Source of the DNA: Desmodesmus armatus
Lineage: Eukaryota > Chlorophyta > Chlorophyceae > Sphaeropleales > Scenedesmaceae
Assembly: GCA_007449985.2 (NCBI GenBank)
Contig: VIIQ02000146.1
Coordinates: 124,001 to 188,000 of the forward strand
Length of the DNA stretch: 64,000 nucleotides
Direction: 5' to 3'
The translations under genes and the position numbers were made by a program. The stretch's first letter is position 1; the number at the start of each line of letters is the position of its first letter. Under the pieces are notes generated by a model. That model did no database searches. It had not been told where the DNA came from and saw only the letters and a program-made list of their open reading frames with translations. Shown in pieces: positions 12,501-23,225 of this stretch.

Positions 12501-13543
12501 TTTAGTCTGGTTGTGCTGGCTCGGCTCGTTCAAGCTTTGGGGCGCCTAACATGTTTGTCTCTGTGTGTGATGGTTGTGGAGGTCCTGTTGGGTGGCATTG
12601 GTATCCAAGGATGTGTGTGCGTGCGGGCAGGCGGACGGGTTGCTGTGGGTGGGTGGGTGCAGGTGTGCGTGCGTGTGTGCATATGCGCATGCGCATTCAT
12701 GAATGCATGCATTTGGGTCCCTATCTCAAAGCCTTTGAAAGCCCTTCACCTAGTAATCAGCCAGGTCGTGCTCATGGTCTGTTGTGTGTGCCTGGCAAAC
12801 ACAATGTGCATGTGGTGGCTAGTTTTCTTGGTGGCTAGTTGCTTGTGGTGCTAATTTGTCGTTGTGGGTGGACTTGAGAACGCCCAGGCCCAGGCATTGC
12901 TGCTGGGTCCTACCTGTGCTTGCTGTGGCTGATGCATGCTGGCTTTTCATGCTGCTGCTGCAGGTGCCACATCATCCTGTCCAACCTGCGCAAGCCTGGG
13001 GAGAAGGGCTACAAGATCCCCTCCGGATTCCTGTTCAACTACATCACCTGCGCCAACTACACCGCAGAGATCTGGGGCTGGATCCTGTTCACCATTGGCA
13101 CCCGCACACTGGCTGCGGGCCTGTTCACTGCTGCTGGAGCCTTCCAGATGGCTGAGTGGGCACGCGGCAAGCACAGGAGGCTGCAGAAGGTGAGTCAACT
13201 GACTGTTCAACGCGGCCAGCAAAGGACACTGCACTAGTTGAGCTGCCTCTCCAGTGGCCTGTGTGTGCAAGGATACACCGTAAGGCACTTGCACACGCTG
13301 ATGCAAGGCGGGATGGGCTATGGGGTACTTGTGCATGCACCGCTCCTGGTGCAGGAGTGTCCGCCAAAGCATTCATTCGCTGCTTGCTGCCAACCGGCGC
13401 TTGATTTACGTGCTCACCCATTCACCCCCTTGCTGCCTGTCCTGCTGCGTTCTCACCCCCGCCCCCCTGTACAGCTCTTTGATGGCAAGGAGGGCAGGCC
13501 AAAGTACCCCAAGCGCTGGATCATGTTCCCTCCCCTCATGTAA
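9559..13543 (+). CDS. ECR: Very-long-chain enoyl-CoA reductase (TSC13/TER family), 7 exons
   Basis: Exons: 9559-9630, 9758-9946, 10246-10337, 10749-10850, 12072-12245, 12964-13189, 13475-13543; 307 aa, about the family length of 308-310. The enzyme does the last step of the ER fatty-acid elongase cycle, reducing trans-2-enoyl-CoA with NADPH. The N-terminus is a ubiquitin-like segment (MAPITVKIQARSGKLL). A hydrophobic stretch FFFEYLGPMLIYPLFFLFP and further membrane segments follow. The conserved HYAKR (Lys142) and CANYTAEIWGW (Tyr242) match the catalytic Lys and Tyr regions of the family. The C-terminus is KRWIMFPPLM, shorter than a classical KKXX signal. The start is the first ATG in phase with the conserved exon 1. 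Intron 4 has a 49-bp inverted repeat, and intron 5 has a copied exon end. Part of the 3' end was copied to about 17070-17640. Confidence 0.95.
11228..11706. repeat. 49-bp perfect inverted repeat in reductase intron 4
   Basis: Arms are 11228-11276 and the exact reverse complement at 11658-11706, separated by 381 bp. Each arm reads as an exon-like peptide ALPVNIRFANWEIVLR followed by TAG. The source gene is not recognised. The arms could fold into a long RNA hairpin, or mark a captured or transposed fragment. Confidence 0.88.
12341..12413 (+). repeat. Intronic copy of the 3' end of reductase exon 5 with its donor
   Basis: About 135 bp downstream of the true exon 5 end (12245), the sequence for CFCLAVLAQLSNLR and the AG|GTGCGC donor are repeated almost unchanged, followed by the same intron bases (TTTGACAGTCTGGTTG). 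The duplication spans the exon-intron junction. Confidence 0.88.
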
Positions 13544-14609
13544 GACCCTGGCGTGAGCTCGCAAGCTTGAAGCTGCGCTGGAGTGACTTCGTCTTGCTGA
13601 TGTGCGCTGGTGATGTGCGCTGGTGAAATAGCTGGCACGACAGGTGCAGCTGACTAGACTGCACAGTCCTGAGCAGCAGCTACGTGATATGTTTTGAGGT
13701 GCATTTGATGGGGTGCTTTCTGGCAGCTCTGCAGCTGTGCGGGAGGCCGTGTGAGGGCAGTCTCAAGGCTTGCTGGGTGGTGGCAGCCCGATGTGCTTGC
13801 TTACGTCCAGGTATTGCTTCAGTGAGGATCATGCATTGGGGCCTGGGCACACAAGCGTGGCACTGTCGTGGTTGTGGCTGCACCCCTTGAGGGTGATAGT
13901 GACAGAGATGTGTACTACTGCAGCGGAAGGCAGGGGCGGCACCCTGCTGCGCCAAGTTGGGCGTTGCCGGCAGCATGATGTGATTGGCTGTGTGCTATTT
14001 AGATGTGACGTCGTCTGAGGGTCCCTGATGTTTGGAATGTGCTATGCAAGGGAGCCGGAGGGATGCAACAGGCCCACCATGCAGAACACTCAGCAAGAAA
14101 CAGTCGACAAATCGATGCACGCCAAACATTCATAGGTTGGTTGTGGGGTGTGTAGGGCAGCACAGCTGAAAAGGTTCCATTTGTCCTGTACATGCAGCAG
14201 ACAAAGAGGGGACTACTGTCATGGCGGGTGAGCAGTATCTGGGTTGTGATGTTTCAAGGCCTCATCAAGACTTCAGTAGCTCCATCTAGGCATACCAGTT
14301 GAGCCCAGCACGGACATGAAGCCTGACTTTGATCTGACATGTTGTGGGCAGCTGACTTGAAAAATGCTCTCGGGCAACGACGTCTGGGGTATGCTAGCGC
14401 TTGACACCGCTGCAGGACTTTTCAGCTGTTCTTCTGTACCTTTGCTGTTAATCCCTGACATCTGCAAGATTGTACCTCCCTGTCACCTTGGACCGACAAA
14501 GATACCAGGTCGGAAGGATGGCTAGACAATGGTATATATGATCTGACGCTTGGAAAACACCTACGCGTTCACCCTACCTTTAATCACAATCACCAGGCCT
14601 CAACAAAGA
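13544..14609. other. Spacer between reductase gene and family copy A
   Basis: No supportable exon was found. The part 13870-14100 is similar to 18165-18500 and, more weakly, to 22540-22690. It is therefore the upstream portion of the segmental unit that carries the three-gene family. Confidence 0.6.
14533..14539 (+). promoter_or_regulatory. TATA-like element before family copy A
   Basis: TATATAT lies about 70 bp before the chosen ATG at 14610. It is the only clear TATA-like element seen upstream of the three paralogues. Motif evidence only. Confidence 0.3.
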
Positions 14610-16914
14610 ATGCAGCAGCAGCAGTTCTCCAATAGCCGTGGCAGCAGGCTGCCCAAAAGTTGCATTTTGGTGCTTTACACACCCGCGAAAACTTGCTTTC
14701 GTTCTGTCCTGAGTCGTTCTGGGCTTCCAGTCCCAAGCTTCACCTGCCACGACAGCAGGTCGCTTGTGATCACCTCTGCTGCACCCAGCAAGTTGCCCCC
14801 GGTTGACGTGCCCGACATACACAACACAACTTTCCTTCCAACCAGCCATGACAGCAGCAGCAGGTCGCTTGTGATCGCCTCTGCTGCTCGCCGCCCAGGT
14901 GCACCACGCACTGTACCAGACAATTTTGACTTCCTTCCCACAAGCCTCGAGGCAGCAAAACAGGAGCTGGCCGCTCTCGCAGCCCCAGGCACCAGCTGGG
15001 CCCCACAAGCACAGCCCATAGAAGCAGCAGCACAGTCCCTAGGTGGTCACTTCTTCTTGGTGTCATGCGGGCAGTATCTAGAAGATCACCCTTTGGCAGG
15101 GAAGCCAGCATACGCGCTGCTCCAGCTGGTGTTTTGCAGCTGCTGCAGCACTGTAGAGGACTCACCCTATTTTTTGAAGAAGACACCAGTCTGCTTTCAG
15201 CACAGCAAGGACTGCCCGCAGGACCTGACTCTGCCATTGGTGTACTTCATAGCCTATGAGGTGGACGGAAACGGCTGGCCAACAGGTGGGTTGGTAGTGC
15301 TGTAGCCTCCATTTGGTGACACATTCGGCAGATTTTGTAGCAGTGGCTGTGTTCGTGACTGCCATAGCTTAGTAAGCTTGTAGACGAAGCATGCATGTGT
15401 GAACGCAGCAATGGCGCTTGAGTGCCACACAGCTTCATGTCATGACATGCAAATCTGTGTGTGGCATGCATGTCCCTTCTTCTGAAGTCGCTGGCCCACA
15501 AGGGGGCTCACGCATTGCCAGTCTCTGGATGGGATGTATGGCAAAGCTGTGCGCGGGTGCTGTGCCTCTTATCGGCTGGCACACAGCGCAGCAACGCTTC
15601 AAATCAAAGCAGCGCACGGCAGCAAGCATGCCTGGTTTGGTCATCGGGGCTACTAGGGAGCCAGCGCCTAGGCTTTTCTGATGCTGAATTTGCACTCTTC
15701 AATGCCATTTGGTGGTGTTACATCTGGCAGCACTGTTGTGCCATGGATGTGCATCGCACTCACATGGGCTCGCACTATGGGACCTTGTCGTTCTTGTTTG
15801 CAGCCTGAGGCTGCCGCACCCATCAGGCAATGCACCCATTAGACAACGTTGAAAGCGACACCACCTCTCCCCTAGTGTGCAGTGCCACTCAGGAATGCTT
15901 GGCAAGCGCATCTGCAGTTGACCGCCCCCGCCCCCACGGCCCCTCCACCGCCGTGAGTTTGGTCACCATGACAAGTATGCCATACATCTGCTGTCCTGTC
16001 GCACCGCAGGCGCCGCGTATAACAGCGCGACCGCCTTCGAACAGTTGACAACCCGGAAAACTGCCAGCAAGGTGCTCAACAGCTTCAGCATCATCCATCA
16101 GGGGCGGCAGCTGACGCTACTCATGCATTACTACAAAAAGTTGAGGGCGCAGCTGGGCGTGGAGGTGCCACCCCCTTCGCTGGTGCGGGTCGTGGGGAGC
16201 TGGGCACGGGACCAACTGGAGGCAGTTGGGGTGACGGTGGGTCCCTCACACAGGTTGCTCCCAGAGCGCAGTTTGTCTGAGCTGTGTCACGTAGCCTCTG
16301 TGCTATCCGTCCGCCAGCCGCTCAGTCATCACATACAATGGCCGGCATGAAATTGGGCAGAATGGTTCCCACATGTGTTGTTGCTGTTTGAGTGACTGGC
16401 TGGCCTGAGTGTGTTTGAGTGATTGCTGATCGCGTTGTCTTGACCAGTAGTTTACAGGAAGTAGTCATGCAATTTTTGGCAGTGACACAGCATGCAACAC
16501 AGCACAGTGCAGCACACAGAGTGGCACAGCAAGTCATAGCGCATGGCAGCATGCCACAGCTGTCCGCCAGGATCAGACAGGCTGGTGTCTTGAGGGCGCC
16601 AAACGCTACCACATCATCGGGGTTTTGGTAGAGTGTTTTCAACAGGGCTGTTGAAGTTTATCGCACGTGTCAGCGCATGTCACGAGACACGTGTGTGTCT
16701 TTGCATGCAGGTGATGCACAAGTACAAGCTCCAGTTTGCGAGGTCGCAACTAGCTGGCAACAAGGCAGAGCAGCTTGCCAGGGAGGGCCTGGGGCAGGAG
16801 GGTACCACTGACGCCACTAGCAGTCCCTCAGCAGCACCAGCAGTAGATGCAGCAAGGCCCTCAGAGGACGACCCTCCCCAACCAGCAACGCGCCGTCGAC
16901 AAACAACAAAATAG
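14610..16914 (+). CDS. Unrecognised tandem family, copy A (3 exons, 368 aa)
   Basis: Exons: 14610-15285, 16010-16236, 16711-16914; phases 1, 0, end TAG. I chose the ATG at 14610 because all three paralogues begin with a MxQQQ-type peptide there (MQQQQFSNS here). An in-frame ATG at 14550 also exists. The first about 110 residues are Ser/Arg-rich with few acids, which suggests an organelle-targeting peptide. The conserved body has TVPDNFDFLPTSLEAAKQEL, GTSWAPQAQPIEAAAQSLGG, HFFLVSCG and YEVDGNGWPTG. A second block has a GVEVPPPSLVRVVG..WARDQLEAVGV motif. The tail is Ala/Ser/Pro-rich and ends basic (RRRQTTK). Compared with B and C, copy A has an extra Ser-rich insertion in exon 1. I do not recognise the family and infer no function. 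Confidence 0.72.
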
Positions 16915-17069
16915 TGAGGTGATCTGTGTTGGCAGCGAGCCAACAGTGACACGTCAAGCAGGGCCCACCGTGTGAGCAGCATTCAGAGTCAGCAGCTGGT
17001 GCACTGCAGCTTCCCGGTTGTGAAGTGCAGGGTGGGCTGCGCAAAGTTCCACTGCAGTGTTCAACGCGG

Positions 17070-17640
17070 CAAGCACTCAAGGATGCAGAGGGTGAGGCAC
17101 CTGGCATTGGGCTATGCGCATCACACGGTGTGGGTGGCACTAGTATATCACCCTGAGGCATGCCTGCCATCCGATGGGTTTGCAGGTTGACCTCACGGCA
17201 CTGTATGTTGTTGAAGGGGGGGAACATACTGCTGTGGGTGCCTTCCACATGTTTGAGGGTGCACACAGCAAGCACATGATGTTGCAGAGTGTAAGCTTCT
17301 GCCTTTACAGCTGGCAGTCCGCTTGTGCGGTACAGCGCAGCACTCACCTGCAGACTAGCCACTGCCTATTTGTTGCCGAGCCCTGTCACGCAGGGGTCTC
17401 GCAACGTGCACTGAACAGTGGAACACCCTAAATGCACTGCTTCAGCATGAGCTGGTCCAATACGTCTCAGTGTCGTGTGTTGCCCTCTATAGCGAGCCAG
17501 ACACTACTGCATGTGTGCCTGTCGGCATGCCAGTCAGCCATTCAAACCCCAACTGCTGCCTGTGTGCTGTGCTGTGTGCAGCTTTTTGATGGCAAGGAGG
17601 GTAGGCCTGAGTGCCCCAAACGCTGGAACATGTTCTCCTC
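17070..17640 (+). pseudogene. Decayed copy of the 3' end of the enoyl-CoA reductase gene
   Basis: The end of exon 6 survives as CGCGGCAAGCAC..GCAGAGGGTGAG around 17072-17104. Exon 7 survives at 17582-17640 after an intact CAG acceptor, reading LFDGKEGRPECPKRWNMF against LFDGKEGRPKYPKRWIMF in the true gene, but it has lost the stop position and runs on. No upstream reductase exons were found here, so it cannot encode an enzyme. Its place shows that the tandem unit included the end of the neighbouring reductase gene. Confidence 0.85.
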
Positions 17641-18350
17641 ATGCAGCCTACATGCAGTGTGTGCACCTGACGACTCCCCTTCGCAGGGTCCCAGACCAGT
17701 CTGCGGTGCCCGTTCTGCACAACAATTGGTGGCTGTGTGGCTCTTTCCATGCAGTCGTCACCTGGACATCAGTTATCTGTGGATGGGCTGATGTGAACAC
17801 CTGAGATAGTGGTTGAAGCAAGCTGCTGCGGGCTGCACACTTGCTGTGTTTTTGTCTCGTCGTGTTGCTTGTGGGAGGGACACTAGGGACACAAAAACAC
17901 TGTTGACACAAAAACACTAGGGACACTAGGGACACAAAAACACACCAGGGACAGGCTGGTAGAGCCCTGTACAGGCACCCACATGATATCATGGGGCTGT
18001 CTTTGATCGGGCTTGCTGGGTGGCGTGCTTGCTCGCAGCCCCTGCCGCTGTGGTGTCGGCAGTCTATTGTATCAGTGGTTGTGGCGGTGTTTCAGGGGGT
18101 TCCGGCCTTCTCGCTTTGAGCCCGGGGCCTGAGCCTTCTCACGCGAAACATTGTAGGGCTGTGGCTGCACTCCCTGAGGGTAACTGAGGGTAATAGTGAG
18201 GGAGCTGTGGTGCAATGCAGCGGCAGGCAAGGGGCTTCCCTGTTGCGTCAAGTAGGGCGCTGCCAGCAGCTTGCCATGTAGTCCATTTGCTGGGGTTATG
18301 TCACATTATGTCACAGCATTGTTTTGAGCCTTGAGCAACCCTTGATGCCG

Positions 18351-18382
18351 CAATCAAGGACCCTTGAAGGGCCCTTGATTGC
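18351..18382. repeat. Perfect short hairpin (CAATCAAGG stem)
   Basis: CAATCAAGG and its complement CCTTGATTG flank an inner CCCTTGAAGGG dyad, giving a stem-loop of about 32 nt in the A/B spacer. Its role is unknown. Confidence 0.6.
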
Positions 18383-18752
18383 TGTAGCGCTGTGCCAGTG
18401 GGTAGACCACTTTGAAGTGAAACAGGGCCCACCGTATGCGCAACCACCAGCAAGACTCACCCGACGGAACCATGCCTGCATGCCAACTTGCACGGCCCAG
18501 TACATGCCAGTCAAGCATGACTGGGATGTCGAAGTTCACGGACAGAGTACAAGTCAGTCGAGCATTACTGGGCCACGAGAGACAACGAGGAAGGCATGGC
18601 ATGTTCAGTTCCCTGGTCAGGACTCTAGTGACCCAAACTGGGATGCCCAACACTCAACCTGCTACGCTATTATCACCCCTGACTCTACCTGCCCGGAGGA
18701 CTCAACCTGACCGGAGGTCTAGACCAGATCTGGTGACATGATCTGAGCTGAT

Positions 18753-18829
18753 CAGTAGCTAAGGACTACTGAAGGGTTGAACATCGAGTTGAACAGTAGC
18801 TAAGGACTACTGAAGGGTTGAACATCGAG
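18753..18829. repeat. 36-bp direct repeat, two copies, before copy B
   Basis: The units 18753-18788 and 18794-18829 are identical (CAGTAGCTAAGGACTACTGA..., 36 bp) and separated by 5 bp. The second ends about 185 bp before the copy B ATG. This is probably a recent local duplication. Confidence 0.85.
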
Positions 18830-19012
18830 AACATCAACTCAGAGACTTACCTCGACAAGTTCAAATTGTTGTTATGCGCTGTTCGTTTGGTAATAGTGCT
18901 TCACAATACTTGGACTCACCGGCTATCTGTGACTAGCAGGCCACAACAACACATCAATTTCGTCGGAAAAACTTTGCTATCATCGTCAAGCCACAATTTT
19001 TTCCTGCCAAAA

Positions 19013-21067
19013 ATGCTACAGCAGCAGCATTTTCCTAACTGCAGTACCAGTAGGCTGCACAGCTGCCGTCGCTGTTTATTGCTCTCTGCATCACACAAAT
19101 CATGCTGTCGGTCTGTTCCCCTACGTTTTGTGCAGCTCGCGGCCCATATAAACATTACCTGCCATGACAGCAGCTGCAACAGGTCGCGGTCGCTTGTGAC
19201 CACCTCTGCAGCAGAGGTCCTCCGCCAACGTGCACGCACTGTACCAGACAACTTCAACTTCCTTCCAACCAGCCTGGAAGTGGCACAGCAGGAGCTGGCC
19301 TCTCTCGCAGCCCCAGGCACCAGCTGGCCCCCACAAGCACATCCCATAGAAGCAGCAGCACAGTCCCTAGGTGGCCACTTTTTCTTGGTGTCCTGCGGGG
19401 AGTATGGAGTTGAACACCCCTTAGCAGGGAAGCCAGCATACGCACTGTTCCAGCTGGTTTTCTGCAGCTGTCAGGTCACAAACGAGGCCTCGCCGTATTC
19501 CTTGAAGAAAGCGAGGCCAGTCTGCTTCCAGCACAGCAAGGACAGCCCACAGGACCTGCTGCACCCAATGGTGTACATCATTGCTTATGAAGTGGACGGC
19601 AACGGCTGGCCGACAGGTGGGTGGGCCCAAAGATACGCAGCTGCCACGATTGATACTGTGCAAAGGTGCAGAGTCGTGCTTGCCGTCACGACTAATACTG
19701 TGTTGTGGGGAGGGGGGGGGGGAGTGGATACTTTTGCCGCTGAGCGGTACTGTGTCAGAGTGACTCTTCCTAAATTCAGATGGCGATTGGAGATCAGCCA
19801 TTTCTCCGCAGTGTCATTGATCAGGGTGTGCCCCCCAACTGTTTGCCTTTTTGCACTGCCCTGGCCTGCTGCAGGCGCAGTTTACAACACCGCAAGTGCC
19901 TTCGAAAAGGTCACCACCCGCAAAGTTGCCAAGAAGGTTCTCAACAGCTGCCGCATTGTTCATGAAGGCCTGGAGTTCACCCTGCTGCGGCACTTCTATG
20001 ACAAGCAGCTGAAAGCATTTGGGGTGGAGGTGCCACCTAATGAGCTGGCACGCGTTGTGGGGGACTGGGCACGGGACCAGTTGGAGGCAGTGGGGGTACA
20101 GGTGGGTCATCACACAGACACTTTGAAGAGTTAGTTTGCCAGAGATGTCACTACGATACTGTCATACCAGTACTAGTTTGTACCAGTAAATTGGCTGGCA
20201 AGAGTTTGTTTGTAGGCCTCATTGCACCCAGGTGGCTCACTATGTCAGCAGGAAACTTGTGCCATGACACAGCATGCAACACAGCACAGCACAGCACGCA
20301 GCATGGCAAAGTAGTCACACCCGTAGTCAGACATAGTGTTGCCAGAGCACTTGGCAACATGCTGCAGCTGTCGCAAGGGTGAGAGGGCTAGCATCTCCAT
20401 GTCACCAGCTGCTAGCACCTCGCAGGCGCTGATACCATGCGCAAATTGGTGATGGTTAGCACGCGGCTGTTTGGGGTCATTCCGTTTGGTATTGATTCAG
20501 AATGCAGGGTTTTGTGCGCGTTAGTGCATATGCCCATGGTCCAGGACCTGCTATCGCTAGCTCCTGCCCTCCTTCCCCTGCTCCCCATTCTCCGTCCCCC
20601 CGTGAACGCTCTTTGCTTGTCGCCCCCACACCTCTCACTGGCCCCCTCCGGACGGCTGACATGTTGTGGACATCAGCTGCTAGCACAGCGCAGGGTCATG
20701 CTTTTCTCTCGGAATTGCAAGCCTTCATCCCTTCCTTATCGCCCTCTCCCCTCATCCACCAACCACAGTACCTCATCAGGACAATCAAGAGGTGCATCAC
20801 ACTTGCCAGCGGATGCTATGTTTTTATATTGAATGATGAGTTGCATCCAGCCACAAGCTTGTGTGTCTTGCATGTTGTCCTTTCATGCAGGTGATTCACA
20901 AGTACCAGACTCAGTCGGCTGGGAGGCCGACCCGAGCTAGCAAGAGGGCAGAGCAAGCTGCCAGTAGGGCTTTGGGGCAGGAGGGGACCACTGATGCCCC
21001 CAGCAGTCCCTCAGAGGACCACCCACCCCAAGCAGCAACACGCCGCCGTCGAAAACCGAAGCAGTGA
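19013..21067 (+). CDS. Unrecognised tandem family, copy B (3 exons, 335 aa)
   Basis: Exons: 19013-19616, 19875-20101, 20891-21067 (TGA). Exon 2 has exactly the same length (227 nt) in all three paralogues. The protein starts MLQQQHFPNCSTSRLHSC and has a Ser/Arg/Cys-rich, acid-poor leader of about 75 residues. The conserved body includes NFNFLPTSLEVAQQEL, HFFLVSCGEYGVEHPLAGKP, FQLVFCSCQV and YEVDGNGWPTG. Block 2 has VTTRKVAKKVLNSCRIVHEG and VVGDWARDQLEAVGVQV. The tail ends RRRRKPKQ. Intron 1 (19617-19874) is 258 nt, a multiple of three, and has no in-frame stop, so an unspliced message would still read through exon 2. An upstream in-frame ATG exists at 18818. Function unknown. Confidence 0.72.
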
Positions 21068-23225
21068 AGTGATCCTCTCAACAGCGTCAGCAACTGTCTG
21101 GTTTGCTCCTCAGTCTTTTGTTCCTTCTGGTTTGTTCTGCCATCTCTGATATCAGTGAATGGCTGGCATGAGCTTTTGGGCTTTCATTGCTACAGGTGCA
21201 GGTTAAATTGATATGATCTGGCGGCAATAAGCAAGCAGCATCACCCGAAGCAAGGGGGGTGGTCACCCTGTCAGCAGTGGCCAGAGTCAGCAGCTGATGC
21301 ATCGCACCTACCCAGTGGTGCATATGCTGTGGGTGGGCTGCACATGCTTCCAATGCGTTCCATGACACTGATGGCTCATGCGCCTTGTTGGCCCCCTATG
21401 GGTTTTCAGGCATATCCTGCAGCATGTGACAGTGGCAGTGTTTTGTCACCAGACGAGAAATGACTTCTTGCCAGGCACCGCTGTTGGTGCTGCCATGTGT
21501 GCAGCTGTGCAGGCAGGGGCTTTTGGTGCGTCAGCCAACAGCCGACAGCAAGCCTATCAGTTGATCTTGGATACTTTTGTCAAACTTACAATGGGTCAAA
21601 CTTGAATGGGGTCAAACTTGATTTGGGTCGAGGTTGAATTGACTGGCATGTTTTGTACCCAAGCTGTGTGGGCTGGTGGAGTGGTTGCGCTCATGTCGCT
21701 GCTGATCAAGACGTGTCCCTGCCTGACAGCCAGGCGTGCCTTTGCATGCACCGCCAGCTTGTTGGACATTTTAGACAGGCAGTAGCATCACGCCAGTAGA
21801 GCAGTAGCTACTGCTGTTGCAGCACCGGCCGGGATGGCACGGCTCATAGGTAGGGATCCGATCCCCACCCGCAGCGCTGCAGTTGTTGGCAGCAGTGTTG
21901 TGTATCAGGGGTACAACTTCCCTTTTGATCTGCAATCATCGAAGTGTGGGTGCAGGCTTTGCCTGAGGCATGGCCCCTGCAGCTGCAATAGTACAGCCCT
22001 GCGAAGGGCTGAGGTGGTTGGTCGCACTTGCGTTGGATAAGCATGGATGTGGATTGTGCTGCACCCTTGGGTTGTTTATTGACTGATTGGTGAGTGCTGG
22101 CCCTATTAATGGGAGGCCCTTGCCTGCAGCTTGCGTTAGGCACTAGAATGGCTGGCATATGCCTCATACGATGTGCAGTGTTAGCCTGTCGCCGTGTCGG
22201 CTTGACCACATACGCCGGTACCGTACAGCGCTAGCAGGCGGGTAGTGAGCTGTGCTGGCAGACCTGCTTTGTAAGGGCGTAGCGCAGTGGGCCCATGGTG
22301 CATCAGCACATTGTCGTGGGGCTCAAGGCTTGAGTAAACCCATCTTTGTTGACCAGCACCGGCAAACAGCTATCCTTTGTAGACGCCTCATCACAGGTGC
22401 ACAGAACGTGCGGGGCTTGGGGGCATGTACGACTTTTGGGGGTTGAGGGGGGGCTTGCAGGGGGAGAGGGTTTTGGTACTGACTATCACGATAACTGCGG
22501 CAAAATATGGTTGATCATGAGGACAGTGACGCTGAATGCTCCTGAGCCGCTGGCTTGTTGGAGTAACAGTGAGAGTGTGATGCAGTGCAGCATATGGCAG
22601 GGTGGCAGCCCATTCCGCCCAATCGGGCGGTATCAGCACCTCAAACAAGGTGTCATAAAAACAGGGCCCACTAGATGTGGAACAATTAGCAAGACATACT
22701 TGACCATACCATGCCATGGTTTCATGGCATGATGCCTGCGCGCATGCAGCCAATCTTGCCCAATTTACTGCCACATGTGGCAAGTACTGTACAGTACTTG
22801 CAAGTATCGTCAATCGTCAGTCAAGCATGACTGGGCTGTGGTAGGCAACTCGGGTGGTCTCAATATTTCTTCAACTACTTAAAGGTTCGAATATGTTCTT
22901 CGTCGCGGCTTTATTGACAAATTAGGTTTGGTGACATGATCTTGCTTGCTTGCTCCTGACTGTCAGAAGCTTGGATAGTGAGCTCTGGGTATCGCTTGCA
23001 AGAACAGTATCGGAGCACATACCACTTGCAGTTATGTTCGTGTGAAAAGGTCCCAACTGTTGCTCTGTACATTTGAGCACTGCTCGTGCTGGTCGCTATA
23101 TCTTGGACAGACCGACCCAATTAGAACAATCAGCTGCAACATTGTCTTTTGCTTCATTTTGTTGGCAGCAAATGTCGATCTAAACTTGATCACCAGTACC
23201 ACTGGCTCAGTACCTCTGCCTAAGA
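21068..23225. other. Inter-copy spacer B/C
   Basis: No gene was found. The part 21215-22420 is strongly similar, in order, to 25215-26440 after copy C, so both are the same part of the tandem unit. The part 22540-22860 resembles the spacer before copy B. A cluster of palindromes lies at 22712-22800, including the perfect 20-mer CAAGTACTGTACAGTACTTG at 22781-22800. Confidence 0.65.
22712..22800. repeat. Palindrome cluster in the B/C spacer
   Basis: A CATGCCATG..CATGGCATG hairpin around 22712-22735 is followed by CCACATGTGG at 22771-22780 and the perfect 20-bp palindrome at 22781-22800. They could be the mark of a small foldback element. No flanking target duplication was identified. Confidence 0.6.

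Larger units (their letters stand above)
16915..19012. other. Inter-copy spacer A/B with copied ECR sequence and repeats
   Basis: The first 150 bp match the 3' flank of copies B and C (cagcagctg..gggtgggctgc). Around 17070-17640 is a decayed copy of the end of the reductase gene. From 18165 on, the spacer resembles the one before copy A. A hairpin (about 18351-18382) and a 36-bp direct repeat (18753-18829) lie before copy B. No intact gene is seen. Confidence 0.6.

Noticed and set aside
18818..19012. Upstream in-frame start of family copy B
   Set aside because: The paralogues all align from the MLQQQ/MQQQQ peptide, and the extra 65 residues overlap the repeat-bearing spacer.
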